Notes under the pieces: generated by a model | The model's database searches: none | What the model was told of the DNA's origin: nothing | What the model saw: only the letters and a program-made list of their open reading frames with translations | NCBI GenBank assembly: GCA_044867805.1 | Contig: JBIOVQ010000280.1 | Location: forward strand, 1-27,566 | Direction of reading: 5' to 3' | Length of the DNA stretch: 27,566 nt | DNA from: SG8-41 sp044867805 | Lineage (GTDB): Bacteria; Pseudomonadota; Gammaproteobacteria; Burkholderiales; SG8-41 | Shown: in pieces, positions 1-7,067 of the stretch | Numbering within the stretch: the stretch's first letter is position 1 | Layout of the letters: each line of letters opens with the position of its first letter | Program-made: the position numbers and the translations under genes

Positions 1-822
1 GGGGCCAACCTGTCCTTCAAGGGATGCAACTGGTTCTCGACCTACCGCATCCACCACCGAAGAGCCGTGCGATTTCGCGACCGCCGTTGTTTCCTGCTCG
101 GCGATGCCGCACATATCCACAGCCCGGTCGGCGCGCAGGGCATGAACACCGGGTTGCAGGACGCCTACAACCTGGCGTGGAAACTCGCGCTCGTTGTCCA
201 GGGCCGGGCGGATACCGCGCTGCTCGACTCGTACGAAGCCGAGCGCGTGCCTGTCGCCCGGCGCCTGCTCAACACGACCGACCGGGCATTCATGCTGGTC
301 GTTTCCGACAGCTGGCTCGCCGGCCTGTTCCGCACCCAGGTGCTCGCCAGGATCGCCGCGTTCGCGCTGGACCGCGAGCGGATTCAAAGATTCGCTTTCG
401 GCATCGTTTCCCAGACCGGGATCCGCTATCGGGCAAGCCCGCTCTCGCGAACGCTGGCGGGAGTTCCCAAGGGCGCGCCGGTGGCGGGCGACCGCTTTCC
501 CTGGCTGCGGCTCAAGCTGCGGGCGAACAGCCCGGCCGAGGACCTGTTCCAGAAACTCGACGACACGCGCTTCAACCTGCTCGTCATCGGCCAGCGGGCG
601 CCGGCCGTGGGCCTGCCTGGCCTCGGTGATCTGCTGAGCGCGCACGCGATACCCGATGATCCCGCCAACGCGAAGGAGCTGGCGCGTGTCGGGATCAGCG
701 GGCCGGCGTTCTACCTCTTGCGGCCGGACGGCCATGTCGGGCTCGCCGGTACCCGGCTCGATGTCGATACCGTGAAGCGCTACCTCGCGGAACACCACAT
801 CCACCCGAACTTGGGAGCTTAA
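1..822 (+). CDS. FAD-dependent aromatic monooxygenase, C-terminal part (5' truncated by window)
   Basis: The open frame runs from base 1 to a TAA at 820-822, so the N-terminal Rossmann half lies outside the window. The visible part has the second FAD-binding motif of PheA/TfdB-type hydroxylases: GDAAHIHSPVGAQGMNTG followed by LQDAYNLAWKLA, the Asp contacting the FAD ribityl chain. The last ~90 residues (FNLLVIG ... FYLLRPDGHVGLAG) resemble the thioredoxin-like C-terminal domain of phenol and 3-(3-hydroxyphenyl)propionate hydroxylases. The family uses NAD(P)H and O2 to hydroxylate phenolic rings in the cytoplasm. The substrate cannot be read from this fragment. The first ATG in frame (67) is internal, because upstream codons still match the family (W-F-S-T-Y-R-I-H-H-R). 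An extradiol-type dioxygenase lies 1.1 kb downstream on the other strand, which fits aromatic catabolism. The family call is secure. Confidence 0.9.
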   Translation, partial: GANLSFKGCNWFSTYRIHHRRAVRFRDRRCFLLGDAAHIHSPVGAQGMNTGLQDAYNLAWKLALVVQGRADTALLDSYEAERVPVARRLLNTTDRAFMLVVSDSWLAGLFRTQVLARIAAFALDRERIQRFAFGIVSQTGIRYRASPLSRTLAGVPKGAPVAGDRFPWLRLKLRANSPAEDLFQKLDDTRFNLLVIGQRAPAVGLPGLGDLLSAHAIPDDPANAKELARVGISGPAFYLLRPDGHVGLAGTRLDVDTVKRYLAEHHIHPNLGA

Positions 823-870
823 GAACCGGCCGGGCTGGCCTTGCGCGCGGCGGCGTAGCTGGGGTGAAGC

Positions 871-891
871 GTGACAAGTGACGAGTGACGG
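871..891. repeat. Heptad array, GTGACNN x3
   Basis: Three consecutive 7-bp units (GTGACAA, GTGACGA, GTGACGG) lie between the monooxygenase and the cupin gene. The same GTGAC-based unit recurs, inverted, at 18321-18348. It belongs to the window-wide class of 7-bp-period intergenic arrays. Confidence 0.7.
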
Positions 892-917
892 GTCTCACGC
901 CCGGCGGGCAGGGCCCG

Positions 918-945
918 TTGCCCGTCCGCGAAACGGGACTAGAAT
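918..945 (+). promoter_or_regulatory. Sigma70-type promoter for the cupin gene
   Basis: TTGCCC (918-923), a 16-bp spacer and TAGAAT (940-945) form a plausible promoter. The predicted start near 952 gives a leader of about 8 nt for ATG 960 or about 20 nt for ATG 972. TAGAAT is the -10 form seen repeatedly in this window. Confidence 0.5.
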
Positions 946-959
946 ATGGCCGGACGCGG

Positions 960-1307
960 ATGGAGAAAACCATGGAAGCCCTCAAGGACGCCACTCATCT
1001 GTACGAAGTCGAGCGCCGGGCCCAGCACGCGGCGCGGCCCGGCTTCCGCATACAGGAGATCCAGATCTCGAAGAAGCAGAAGGTGCCCTGGCACTATCAC
1101 AGCAATGTCCAGGACACGTTCTACGTGCTCCAGGGGAATCTCAGGCTGTTCCTGCGCGACCCCAAGGAGGAAGTCCGGCTCGGCCCGGGCGACACCTACA
1201 CGGTCAAGCCGCCGCGTCCGCACCTGGTCACCAACGGGGGTGAGGGCTCGGCCACGTTCCTGGTGCTGCAGGGCATAGGCGAGTACGACTTCAACCCGCT
1301 GGTCTAA
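960..1307 (+). CDS. Cupin-domain protein
   Basis: Small single-domain cupin of 115 aa. Motif 1 reads HYHSNVQDTFYVLQG, matching HxH(4)E(6)G with Asp in place of Glu. Motif 2 is GDTYTVKPPRPHLVTN, keeping the metal-ligand His and the terminal Asn, so a metal site of three His and one acidic residue is likely. Such proteins are cytosolic and act as small-molecule dioxygenases, isomerases or ligand sensors; the substrate is not readable here. I chose ATG 960 because the promoter at 918-945 excludes the longer frame that begins at GTG 885 inside a repeat array. ATG 972 is an equally possible start. The gene stands alone and is followed by 320 bp of repeat-rich DNA. Confidence 0.8.
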   Translation: MEKTMEALKDATHLYEVERRAQHAARPGFRIQEIQISKKQKVPWHYHSNVQDTFYVLQGNLRLFLRDPKEEVRLGPGDTYTVKPPRPHLVTNGGEGSATFLVLQGIGEYDFNPLV

Positions 1308-1336
1308 CGCGCGTCGCATCCAGTGCGCTGCAAGCC

Positions 1337-1364
1337 GCCAGACGCCAGCCGCCAGACGCCAGCC
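1337..1364. repeat. Heptad array, GCCAGNC x4
   Basis: Four tandem 7-bp units alternate GCCAGAC and GCCAGCC, starting 30 bp after the cupin stop codon. The sequence differs from the neighbouring CCTTGAA array, but the period is the same. Confidence 0.75.
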
Positions 1365-1451
1365 GAAACCGGCATCCGACAAATAGAAGCCCGGGGCTTC
1401 TACAACGCCGTCGGGCTCGGCGCGAAGCCCTGAGCCGCTCCCGAGCGGCGA

Positions 1452-1583
1452 GGGACAAGGAACAAGGGGCAAGGAACAAGGTCTTCCTTGAACCTTGAAC
1501 CTTGAACCTTGAACCTTGAACCTTGAACCTTGAACCTTGAACCTTGAACCTTGAACCTTGAACCTTGAACCTTGAACCTTGAA
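1452..1583. repeat. Heptad array: GGRRCAA x4, then (CCTTGAA)14
   Basis: Four imperfect units (GGGACAA, GGAACAA, GGGGCAA, GGAACAA; 1452-1479) are followed, after a short junction, by 14 perfect copies of CCTTGAA (1486-1583, exactly 98 bp). In cyclic permutation the first block (CAAGGAA) is nearly the reverse complement of the second (CAAGGTT on the minus strand), so the locus can fold into a hairpin. The perfect homogeneity of the 14 copies indicates recent expansion. The array ends 32 bp before the -10 box of the next gene, so copy number might affect that promoter. Confidence 0.9.
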
Positions 1584-1615
1584 TCGCTGCGTCACTTTCG
1601 CGAGGCGGGATCGGC

Positions 1616-1621
1616 TATAGT
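1616..1621 (+). promoter_or_regulatory. -10 box for a probably leaderless transcript
   Basis: TATAGT lies exactly 6 nt upstream of ATG 1628, so a normal +1 would fall on or next to the start codon. No convincing -35 hexamer is visible at 16-18 bp, and no Shine-Dalgarno sequence fits between box and ATG. Confidence 0.45.
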
Positions 1622-1627
1622 GACGGC

Positions 1628-1894
1628 ATGGTCAACGAGAAAATCACGGTGCGGGTCACCGAGACCCGGCAAACGCTCGAAGTCGTCGTCTACAGCAAGC
1701 GCGCGGAAGTGATCGAGGTGGTGCTCGGCGAGGGCATGCACAGCATGAAATGTGCGCTGACCCCGACCCGCAACGAGCTCGCCTACGCCGGAACGATCAT
1801 GGGCCGGGAGATCGTCTACGAGCGCAGCCGGGCGCAGGTCCAGGCCGACATCGACCGCCTCAATCCGGTGGTTAAGGGAATCCGCCGGCGCTGA
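1628..1894 (+). CDS. Small conserved hypothetical protein
   Basis: An 88-aa soluble protein with no signal peptide, membrane segment or cysteine cluster. It alternates short beta-like stretches (ITVRVTETRQTLEVVVY) with a C-terminal charged helix (VQADIDRLNPVVKGIRRR). I do not recognise the family. Reality as a gene is supported by coding-like third-position GC, a start that fits the -10 box at 1616, and a clean TGA at 1892-1894. No Shine-Dalgarno is present, consistent with leaderless translation. It converges on the dioxygenase gene, with 29 bp between the two stop codons. Confidence 0.6.
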   Translation: MVNEKITVRVTETRQTLEVVVYSKRAEVIEVVLGEGMHSMKCALTPTRNELAYAGTIMGREIVYERSRAQVQADIDRLNPVVKGIRRR

Positions 1895-1923
1895 GCGCGC
1901 CGAAAGCCGGGAAAATCACCCGC

Positions 1924-2796
1924 TCACAGCGGGCGGAAATGGAAATTGCGCTCCGCCGCGTGCAGCTTCGCATCGTCGCGCTTCGACAGCCCCCAGTGGT
2001 CGGTGCGCCCCGGCGGCCACTTCCAGTCGTCGGGGCCGCCGACCTTGTAGCCCGGGCCCACGCGCTCTATCTCCGAGGTGTACTCGATGACGGCGCCGAA
2101 CGGCGCGACGTAATAGGCGAACACGTTGTTCCCGGGCCCGTGGCGGCCGGGACCCCAGACCGGCTCGACGCCCGCGTCCTTGAGCCGCCCGACGCCGCGC
2201 ATCACGGCGTCGATGTCCTGCATTTCGAAGGCCATGTGGTGCAGGGCGGACACGCCGCTGCGGACATAGGCCAGCGAATGATGCGTGCTGTCGCAGCGGA
2301 TGAAGTCCATGAATCTCGTCTGGTCCGTGAGCTTGAAGCCGAGCACGCCGAGCGCGAATTTCGTGCAGGCGTCGACGTCGCCGGCGCTGATAGGCACGTG
2401 CGTCAGGCCGATCGGGCGATCGGGATCCTTGATGCGCGGCGCCGGCTTCCTGTCGGTCACGAAGCGGTAGTTCTGGCCCTCGGGGCCGGTGATGCGGAAG
2501 CCGCCCGGCGCGCCCGGCTCATCCAGCTCCGCCGCGCTGGGCTTGGCGGCGAGGCCGGCCCTGGCCGCGCGCGCGCGTATGCGCTCCACCTCCGCCTTTG
2601 TCCCGGAAAACGTGACCGATACGATCGCCGGGCTGGCGGCCTCGGCAATCGCCATCACGTAGGGATGGTCGCCGGTGCCGCGAAGATACGTCGTCTTGCC
2701 GTTCCCGCCGGCCTCGATCAGGCCCCAAGGGCCAGCGAGGAATTCCACGGCCGCGCCGGCGCGCGGCATTTCCAGTTCCACGCTACGCAGTCTCAT
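1924..2796 (-). CDS. VOC-superfamily extradiol dioxygenase-like protein
   Basis: This 290-aa protein has two tandem vicinal-oxygen-chelate modules, as in 2,3-dihydroxybiphenyl 1,2-dioxygenase and catechol 2,3-dioxygenase. The C-terminal module carries the metal triad pattern: His in GLTHVPIS, His in ALHHMAFEM and Glu in GAVIEYTSE. Known members use Fe(II) to cleave catechols next to the diol in the cytoplasm. I start at ATG 2796 (MRLRSVELE) because the 25 residues upstream in frame look like translated spacer. No strong Shine-Dalgarno is visible, and a TATCAT element (minus strand, 2833-2838) is a weak -10 candidate. A long plus-strand frame across this gene is an antisense shadow. The ring substrate is unknown; the monooxygenase at the left edge could supply a catechol. 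Confidence 0.85.
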   Translation of the reverse strand: MRLRSVELEMPRAGAAVEFLAGPWGLIEAGGNGKTTYLRGTGDHPYVMAIAEAASPAIVSVTFSGTKAEVERIRARAARAGLAAKPSAAELDEPGAPGGFRITGPEGQNYRFVTDRKPAPRIKDPDRPIGLTHVPISAGDVDACTKFALGVLGFKLTDQTRFMDFIRCDSTHHSLAYVRSGVSALHHMAFEMQDIDAVMRGVGRLKDAGVEPVWGPGRHGPGNNVFAYYVAPFGAVIEYTSEIERVGPGYKVGGPDDWKWPPGRTDHWGLSKRDDAKLHAAERNFHFRPL

Positions 2797-2877
2797 AAAG
2801 GGTCCGCTACAGCGGTCTGGCTGACGCGCGAAATGATACAACACGCGCCGGGCCGCTCGAGCACGATTCACCCGCGT

Positions 2878-4278
2878 TCAAGGCAGGTCCCTCGCGACGC
2901 GAAAGCCCCGCCGGCCGCTGCGCAATTCCTTATTGTCGCCCTCGCGGCGGGCCGAGCGGATGTCTTCCGGCCCGAGTCCCCACGCTCCGCCGCGAACCAC
3001 TGCCTTGTCGCATTCCCCGCTCAGCCGGGGCGAGCCGTCTGCCGGGGAGCCGCCGTAGGAGGCGTTCCAGCAGTCGGCAGCCCACTGCCAGACGTTCCCG
3101 TGCATGTCGAAGAGGTTGAACCGGTTCGGCGGGAACGATCCCACCGGCCGGGTGCGGTCGCTGGGCTCTTCCGAGCAGCCATTGCAGTTCGCCATTTTCC
3201 GGCCCACGTCGTCGCCCCACGGATACGCGGTCCTGGCGCCGGCTCTGGCGGCGTATTCCCATTCGGCTTCCGAGGGCAGGCGGTAGACTTTCCCCGTTTT
3301 CGAGTTGAGCCACGCGAGAAAGTCCTGGGTGTCGTTCCAGCTCACGTAGAAAACCGGCCCGGTGCCGCGTCCCCAGCCCCGGTCGTTGGGTTTGTGTTTG
3401 CATGCGCCCTGCCGGACGCATTCGTCCCATTCGCCGAAAGTCACCGGATAGCGCCCGAGAGCGAAACCGCGCCCGATCCTGACGCGGGTAACCGGCCCTT
3501 CCGACGCCTGATGCCCGCGCTCGTTCGACGGCGATCCGCGCTCGAACACGCCGGCTGGAATCTCCACCAGTTCCGGACAGTCCCGACAGTCGCGGAAAAT
3601 GCGCAACGCGAGCGTCTCCGAGAGCGGCGCGGCGCGGAACGGGGCGAGTGTGTACACCACCGAGGCAAGCGCGACGGCGCCCAACACGGCGCACGCGGCG
3701 ATCCACGCCGTCCTGCGCCGGCGTTGACGCTGCAAATACGAAGCGCGCTCGCGGCCGGGAACGATGGCGTAGACGGCAACCGGTGCCGCGATGTTCCTGA
3801 CGCGCTTGCGTCCCTCGAAGACGAACAGATGTTCGACCTTGTCCTGGACCAGGGCATGCACGCTCCCCGAAACCATGATGCCGCCGCTTTCCGCCAGGCC
3901 TTCGAGGCGCGCCGCGACGTTGACGCCGTCGCCGTAGATCATGCTGCCATCGGCGATCACTTCGCCGAGATTGATGCCGATGCGAAACTCCATGGCGCGA
4001 TGCGGAGGAAGGTGCGCGTTGCGCCGCGCCAGGTCGTCCTGGACGGCCACGGCGCAATCGACGGCTGAAACGGCGCTGGTGAACGCCGCGAGGACGCTGT
4101 CGCCGGCGGTGTCGATCACGCGCCCCTTGAAGCGGGCGACGTGCTCGCGAAAGCACTCCCGGCAGGACTTGAGCGTGTCCAGGGTGCCCTGTTCCTGGGC
4201 CGCCATCAGGCGGCTGTAGCCCGCGACGTCCGCCACCATGATGGCAAGCAGTTGTCGCTCCGGCCCGGTCTCCGGCAT
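2878..4278 (-). CDS. Class III adenylate/guanylate cyclase fused to a periplasmic SUMF1/FGE-like domain
   Basis: This 466-aa protein has three parts. Residues ~10-180 form a class III nucleotidyl cyclase: the first metal Asp in VADVAGYSRL, the second in DTAGDSVLAAF, and the transition-state Asn/Arg in GDGVNVAARLE. Residues ~210-235 form one membrane helix after a basic RQRRRR stop. Residues ~250-466 are a formylglycine-generating-enzyme-like fold (VEIPAGVF, PVTFGEWDECV, LPSEAEWEYAARAG, YPWGDD, NLFDMHGNVWQW, RGFRVARD). That domain should face the periplasm. It lacks the Cys pair that follows RGGSW/Y in true FGE (here RGGAWGLGPED), so formylglycine synthesis is unlikely and a sensory or binding role is possible. 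ATG 4278 is chosen over 4320 because GGGGGAG stands just upstream. A Crp/Fnr gene lies 1.2 kb away, but a cAMP link is inference. Confidence 0.88.
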   Translation of the reverse strand: MPETGPERQLLAIMVADVAGYSRLMAAQEQGTLDTLKSCRECFREHVARFKGRVIDTAGDSVLAAFTSAVSAVDCAVAVQDDLARRNAHLPPHRAMEFRIGINLGEVIADGSMIYGDGVNVAARLEGLAESGGIMVSGSVHALVQDKVEHLFVFEGRKRVRNIAAPVAVYAIVPGRERASYLQRQRRRRTAWIAACAVLGAVALASVVYTLAPFRAAPLSETLALRIFRDCRDCPELVEIPAGVFERGSPSNERGHQASEGPVTRVRIGRGFALGRYPVTFGEWDECVRQGACKHKPNDRGWGRGTGPVFYVSWNDTQDFLAWLNSKTGKVYRLPSEAEWEYAARAGARTAYPWGDDVGRKMANCNGCSEEPSDRTRPVGSFPPNRFNLFDMHGNVWQWAADCWNASYGGSPADGSPRLSGECDKAVVRGGAWGLGPEDIRSARREGDNKELRSGRRGFRVARDLP

Positions 4279-4381
4279 TCCGCTCCCCCTAGCTGAGCCC
4301 GCACGGAGTACATGCCTCATCGCCGGGGAAAACGCAATAGGCTCGCGCGCGACGCGAAGAGCCCGCGACGTAGAAACGGGA

Positions 4382-4405
4382 GCCGGCGGGTAAGCTCCCG
4401 CCGGC
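4382..4405 (-). terminator. Hairpin downstream of the PstS-like gene
   Basis: A perfect 9-bp GC stem (GCCGGCGGG / CCCGCCGGC) with a 6-nt loop lies 25 bp after the PstS-like stop codon. The U-tract on the minus strand is weak, so termination is probable rather than certain. Confidence 0.5.
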
Positions 4406-4429
4406 CCCCGCCGGGCGTCAGCGATCCGG

Positions 4430-5293
4430 TCAGTCCAGCGGGACGGCGCCGTTCGCGCTGATCACACGCCTGCCCTCGGGGCTGCGGACGAACTCGAGGA
4501 AGCGGGCGACGGCGGGGGAGGGTGTCCCCCTGGTCACCAGGAACGAATCGCGCGTGAGGCGGTAGGCGCCGCTGCGGACGTTCTCCGCGGAAGGCTCGAT
4601 GCCGTTGAGCACCAGCGGCCGGATCCGCGCCTGGCTCTGCTCGACGACCGTCGTGGTCGTCATGCCGATCGCGCCGGCCGTGCCAGCCAGCTCTCGCGCC
4701 ATGTCACCTGATTTGCCCATCACCTGTACGGCCTCGGGCATTTTCAGTGCGGCCAGGCAACCGATGCGCGCCCTGACCACCTCGGCATCGACCTCGGTAT
4801 CGGGTCTGGTGCGGGGGACGACCGATAGATCAGGTCCACCCGCCTGCTTCCAGTTGACCAGCCGGCCGGAGTAGATATCGCAGACCTGATTCTCGGCAAG
4901 GCCGGCTACCGGCACCGAGGAGTTGACGCCGAACACGACGGCGACTTTCGCGATCTCCTGCACCGCCATGCCCTGCCGCACCAGTGCGTCCGCGTCCAGC
5001 CCGTGACTCGCCATGGCAACGTCGATCGCGCCCTCCGCCAGCGCCTTGATGCGCGCCTTGGTGCCCATCCCTTTTCCGATCTCCACCGTAACGCCGGGAT
5101 GCCGCTCCTGGAATGCCTTGGCGACTGCGGCCACAAGAGGGGCGACGCCGGTGGATCCGTCGACGACGATCCGCTCGACAGGCTGGCCGTGCGCGGCCGC
5201 AGCTACGGCACAACCGAGCACGATGCCTAGCGCTCGATTCGTGGCGGAGCGCCGCAGTTTCTCCCGCCTGATGGTACTGTGCGTGGATTTCAT
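4430..5293 (-). CDS. PstS-like periplasmic substrate-binding protein
   Basis: This 287-aa protein has a twin-basic N-terminus, a hydrophobic core and a likely cleavage site near AAAAHG/QP. The mature part begins IVVDGSTGVAPLV and continues with an IGKGMGTKARIKAL segment and AIDVAMASHGLD. That layout matches the PBP-like fold of phosphate-binding PstS and related proteins, with anion-binding Ser/Thr and Gly in the first loop. The C-terminal FLEFVRSPEGRRVI motif is also typical. It would act in the periplasm. No pstCAB genes follow, so it may be a sensor or an orphan receptor, and the ligand need not be phosphate. ATG 5293 is supported by a strong AGGAGGG site; the longer frame to 5578 runs into the regulator gene. 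It is divergent from the Crp/Fnr regulator, with a palindrome in the shared spacer. Confidence 0.82.
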   Translation of the reverse strand: MKSTHSTIRREKLRRSATNRALGIVLGCAVAAAAHGQPVERIVVDGSTGVAPLVAAVAKAFQERHPGVTVEIGKGMGTKARIKALAEGAIDVAMASHGLDADALVRQGMAVQEIAKVAVVFGVNSSVPVAGLAENQVCDIYSGRLVNWKQAGGPDLSVVPRTRPDTEVDAEVVRARIGCLAALKMPEAVQVMGKSGDMARELAGTAGAIGMTTTTVVEQSQARIRPLVLNGIEPSAENVRSGAYRLTRDSFLVTRGTPSPAVARFLEFVRSPEGRRVISANGAVPLD

Positions 5294-5396
5294 GGTTCCC
5301 TCCTTTGAGGTGGTTATGCGGCAACGTTCTGCGTCGCCGCCCGGACATCCTGCGTGCGGAGGGAAAGGAGTTCTGCAGCCCAGTGCACATTCGTTC

Positions 5397-5411
5397 TGTG
5401 AAGTATTCACA
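5397..5411. promoter_or_regulatory. 15-bp palindrome between divergent PstS-like and Crp/Fnr genes
   Basis: TGTGAA-GTA-TTCACA has perfect 6-bp arms. It resembles a Crp half-site pair (TGTGA / TCACA), but the spacing is 5 bp instead of the usual 6. It lies 104 bp upstream of the PstS-like start and 116 bp upstream of the regulator start. It is the best candidate operator for the adjacent regulator, which is inference from position. Confidence 0.5.
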
Positions 5412-5465
5412 TTCTTGAGCGCATGAATCGCGTGCGCGCCGGAGGCCGAGGCGGCGTCCGGTCGG

Positions 5466-5494
5466 TGGACGGGCGGACACCGCCACCCTAGAAT
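5466..5494 (+). promoter_or_regulatory. Promoter of the Crp/Fnr-family regulator
   Basis: TGGACG (5466-5471), a 17-bp spacer and TAGAAT (5489-5494) are followed by a GGAGGGAGG ribosome-binding site and ATG 5527. The -35 matches the consensus at four of six positions. Confidence 0.45.
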
Positions 5495-5526
5495 GGCGTG
5501 GGCACCCGTATACGGAGGGAGGCGCG

Positions 5527-6165
5527 ATGGGGAATCAGAGCCGCCCTGATATCCTGACCGAGGCGGAACTCCGCGCACTCTCCCGCCAGGGCGCCGTGAG
5601 ATCGTTCCCGAAGCAAGCCGTGATCGTCAGCGAGGGCGACGAGACCGACTCGCTGTACGTCATCCTTTCCGGCCGCGTGAAAGTGTTCGTTGCCGACGAG
5701 TCGGGAAAGGAAGTCGTGCTCGGCGCTCAGGGACCGGGCGAATACTTCGGCGAGATGGCGCTCGACGGCGGGGCGCGATCGGCCTCGGTCATGACGCTGG
5801 AGCCATCGCGATTCATGGTGATCCCGCGTGGCAGGATGCGGGAATTCCTGCGCGGCCAGCCGGAGTTCGCGGTGCGGGTCATCGAAAAGCTCATCCGCCG
5901 CAGCCGCGTTCTCACGGCGAGCGTGAAGAACCTCGCGCTGCTGGACGTCTATGGGCGCGTGGCGCGCCTGTTGCTCGATCTGGCGGAAGAGGATCGCGGC
6001 AGCCTCGTCATCAGGGACAGGCTTACCCAGCAGGACGTCGCGAACCGGGTCGGAGCGTCGCGCGAAATGGTCAGCAAGATCATCAAGGAGCTGACTGCGG
6101 GCGGCTACATAAGCGTTCAACGGAAACGCATCACGATCCATAGGACGCCGCCGCGCCACTGGTGA
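5527..6165 (+). CDS. Crp/Fnr-family transcriptional regulator
   Basis: This 212-aa regulator has an N-terminal cyclic-nucleotide-binding jelly roll (residues ~12-125). The phosphate-binding cassette reads YFGEMALDGGARSASV, very close to the Crp signature in which Glu, Arg and Ser bind cAMP. A dimerisation helix (~residues 120-150) leads to a winged helix-turn-helix with recognition segment TQQDVANRVGASREMVSKIIKEL. No N-terminal cysteine cluster is present, so an Fnr-type Fe-S sensor is excluded. A cAMP-like ligand is therefore likely, and a class III cyclase is encoded 1.2 kb away. ATG 5527 follows a strong GGAGGGAGG site. It probably regulates itself or the divergent PstS-like gene through the palindrome at 5397-5411; this is inferred from position. 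Confidence 0.92.
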   Translation: MGNQSRPDILTEAELRALSRQGAVRSFPKQAVIVSEGDETDSLYVILSGRVKVFVADESGKEVVLGAQGPGEYFGEMALDGGARSASVMTLEPSRFMVIPRGRMREFLRGQPEFAVRVIEKLIRRSRVLTASVKNLALLDVYGRVARLLLDLAEEDRGSLVIRDRLTQQDVANRVGASREMVSKIIKELTAGGYISVQRKRITIHRTPPRHW

Positions 6166-6189
6166 CGACATCCAAATGTTTGCCTGTCT

Positions 6190-6224
6190 GCACACTGCAC
6201 ACTGCACACTGCACACTGCACACT
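6190..6224. repeat. Heptad array, (GCACACT)5
   Basis: Five perfect copies of a 7-bp unit fill most of the 82-bp spacer between the regulator and the hydrolase gene. The array ends 23 bp before ATG 6248 and leaves the ribosome-binding region (CTGAGGTAAG) intact. No inverted partner is seen. Confidence 0.85.
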
Positions 6225-6247
6225 GCTCACGCCGCTGAGGTAAGACA

Positions 6248-7045
6248 ATGAGACTCCCGGACTACACCGTTTCGGGCGAGGGGAAGGTCACCGTTTTCCT
6301 CCTGCACGGCATCTACGGCTCGAAGGAATACTGGCGTCCCCAGACCGAGCGGCTGCTGGCGCGCGGGTATCGCGTGGTGGCGTGGGACGCCCCGGGCTAC
6401 GGCCTGTCCCGGCTGCCGGACCCGTTTTCCTTCGACGTGGTCGCGGAGGCGGGCGTGCGCCTGATCAAGGCGCTGGGCAGCGAGCGCAACGTGGTCCACG
6501 GCCACAGCATGGGCGGCCAGATCACGCCGCGCATCCGGTTGAAGGCACCCGATCTCGTGCACGGGATCGTGATTTCCTCGACCATAGGCTACTTCGCCAA
6601 CCGTACCAAGGAAGAGCAGGAGGAATTCGTCCGCAAGCGCACCGCACCGCCGCCGCCCGGCACCGATCCGGTGACGGTCAACAGGCTGGTGGTGGACTCG
6701 ATGCTGGGACCGGCTTCGGCGGGCCCGGAAGTGGATCTGGTGCGCCATTGGGCATCCCACACCCCGCCGGACACCGTCAAGGCCGCGGTAAAAGCCGTGC
6801 AATCGTACCCCGAGGCCGATGCGGTGGCCGGGTTCCGCGCGATTTCCGTCCCCGCGCTGCTGGTGGCGGGGGAGGTGGACCAGGTCGGGCACCCGGCCGG
6901 GATGGAGCGGGTGGCGAAGATGATCACCGGGTGCGCGTTCGGGGTGGTGCCCGGATCGGGCCACTACCCATGGGCGGAGAACCCGGCCGAGTTCAACCGC
7001 CACTACTTCGGGTATCTCGATCGGCACTTTTCCACAGGAACGTGA
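6248..7045 (+). CDS. Alpha/beta hydrolase
   Basis: This 265-aa cytosolic hydrolase shows the canonical order: oxyanion strand FLLHGIYGSKEYW, nucleophile elbow GHSMGG (Ser), acid in LLVAGEVDQVG (Asp) and catalytic His in PGSGHYPWAENP. A cap region of about 70 residues between strands 6 and 7 includes the charged EEQEEFVRKRT segment. The family cleaves esters, lactones, C-C bonds of meta-cleavage products or haloalkanes. No feature in this sequence decides between them, although meta-cleavage product hydrolases often accompany extradiol dioxygenases. The start follows CTGAGGTAAG. The stop codon lies inside the left arm of a 10-bp inverted repeat (7037-7067) that may end the transcript. Confidence 0.88.
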   Translation: MRLPDYTVSGEGKVTVFLLHGIYGSKEYWRPQTERLLARGYRVVAWDAPGYGLSRLPDPFSFDVVAEAGVRLIKALGSERNVVHGHSMGGQITPRIRLKAPDLVHGIVISSTIGYFANRTKEEQEEFVRKRTAPPPPGTDPVTVNRLVVDSMLGPASAGPEVDLVRHWASHTPPDTVKAAVKAVQSYPEADAVAGFRAISVPALLVAGEVDQVGHPAGMERVAKMITGCAFGVVPGSGHYPWAENPAEFNRHYFGYLDRHFSTGT

Positions 7046-7067
7046 GGGCTGGCGGCTCTCACGTTCC
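7037..7067 (+). terminator. Hairpin overlapping the hydrolase stop codon
   Basis: GGAACGTGAG (7037-7046) and CTCACGTTCC (7058-7067) form a perfect 10-bp stem with an 11-nt loop. The TGA stop is inside the left arm. No U-tract follows, so this may be an mRNA-end stabiliser rather than an intrinsic terminator. Confidence 0.4.

Larger units (their letters stand above)
1308..1627. other. Repeat-filled 320-bp spacer without a gene
   Basis: This spacer holds two heptad repeat loci (1337-1364 and 1452-1583) and, at its right end, the -10 box of the next gene. Between them, 1365-1451 shows nothing I recognise. The translated frames that cross the arrays are artefacts of the repeats. Confidence 0.7.

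Noticed and set aside
1486..1583. CRISPR array
   Set aside because: The CCTTGAA copies are direct tandem units with no spacers between them, and no cas genes are present.
939..1595. A minus-strand gene with repeated VQGSRFK peptides
   Set aside because: The peptide repeat is only the translation of the CCTTGAA array in one frame, and the rest is antisense to the cupin gene.
1939..4068. A 709-codon plus-strand open frame
   Set aside because: It is antisense to the dioxygenase and cyclase genes, both of which have clear family motifs. Its own translation has none, and it arises from high third-position GC.
5397..5411. A standard Crp site
   Set aside because: The half-sites are right but the spacing is 5 bp instead of 6, so it is reported as a palindrome of unknown owner.
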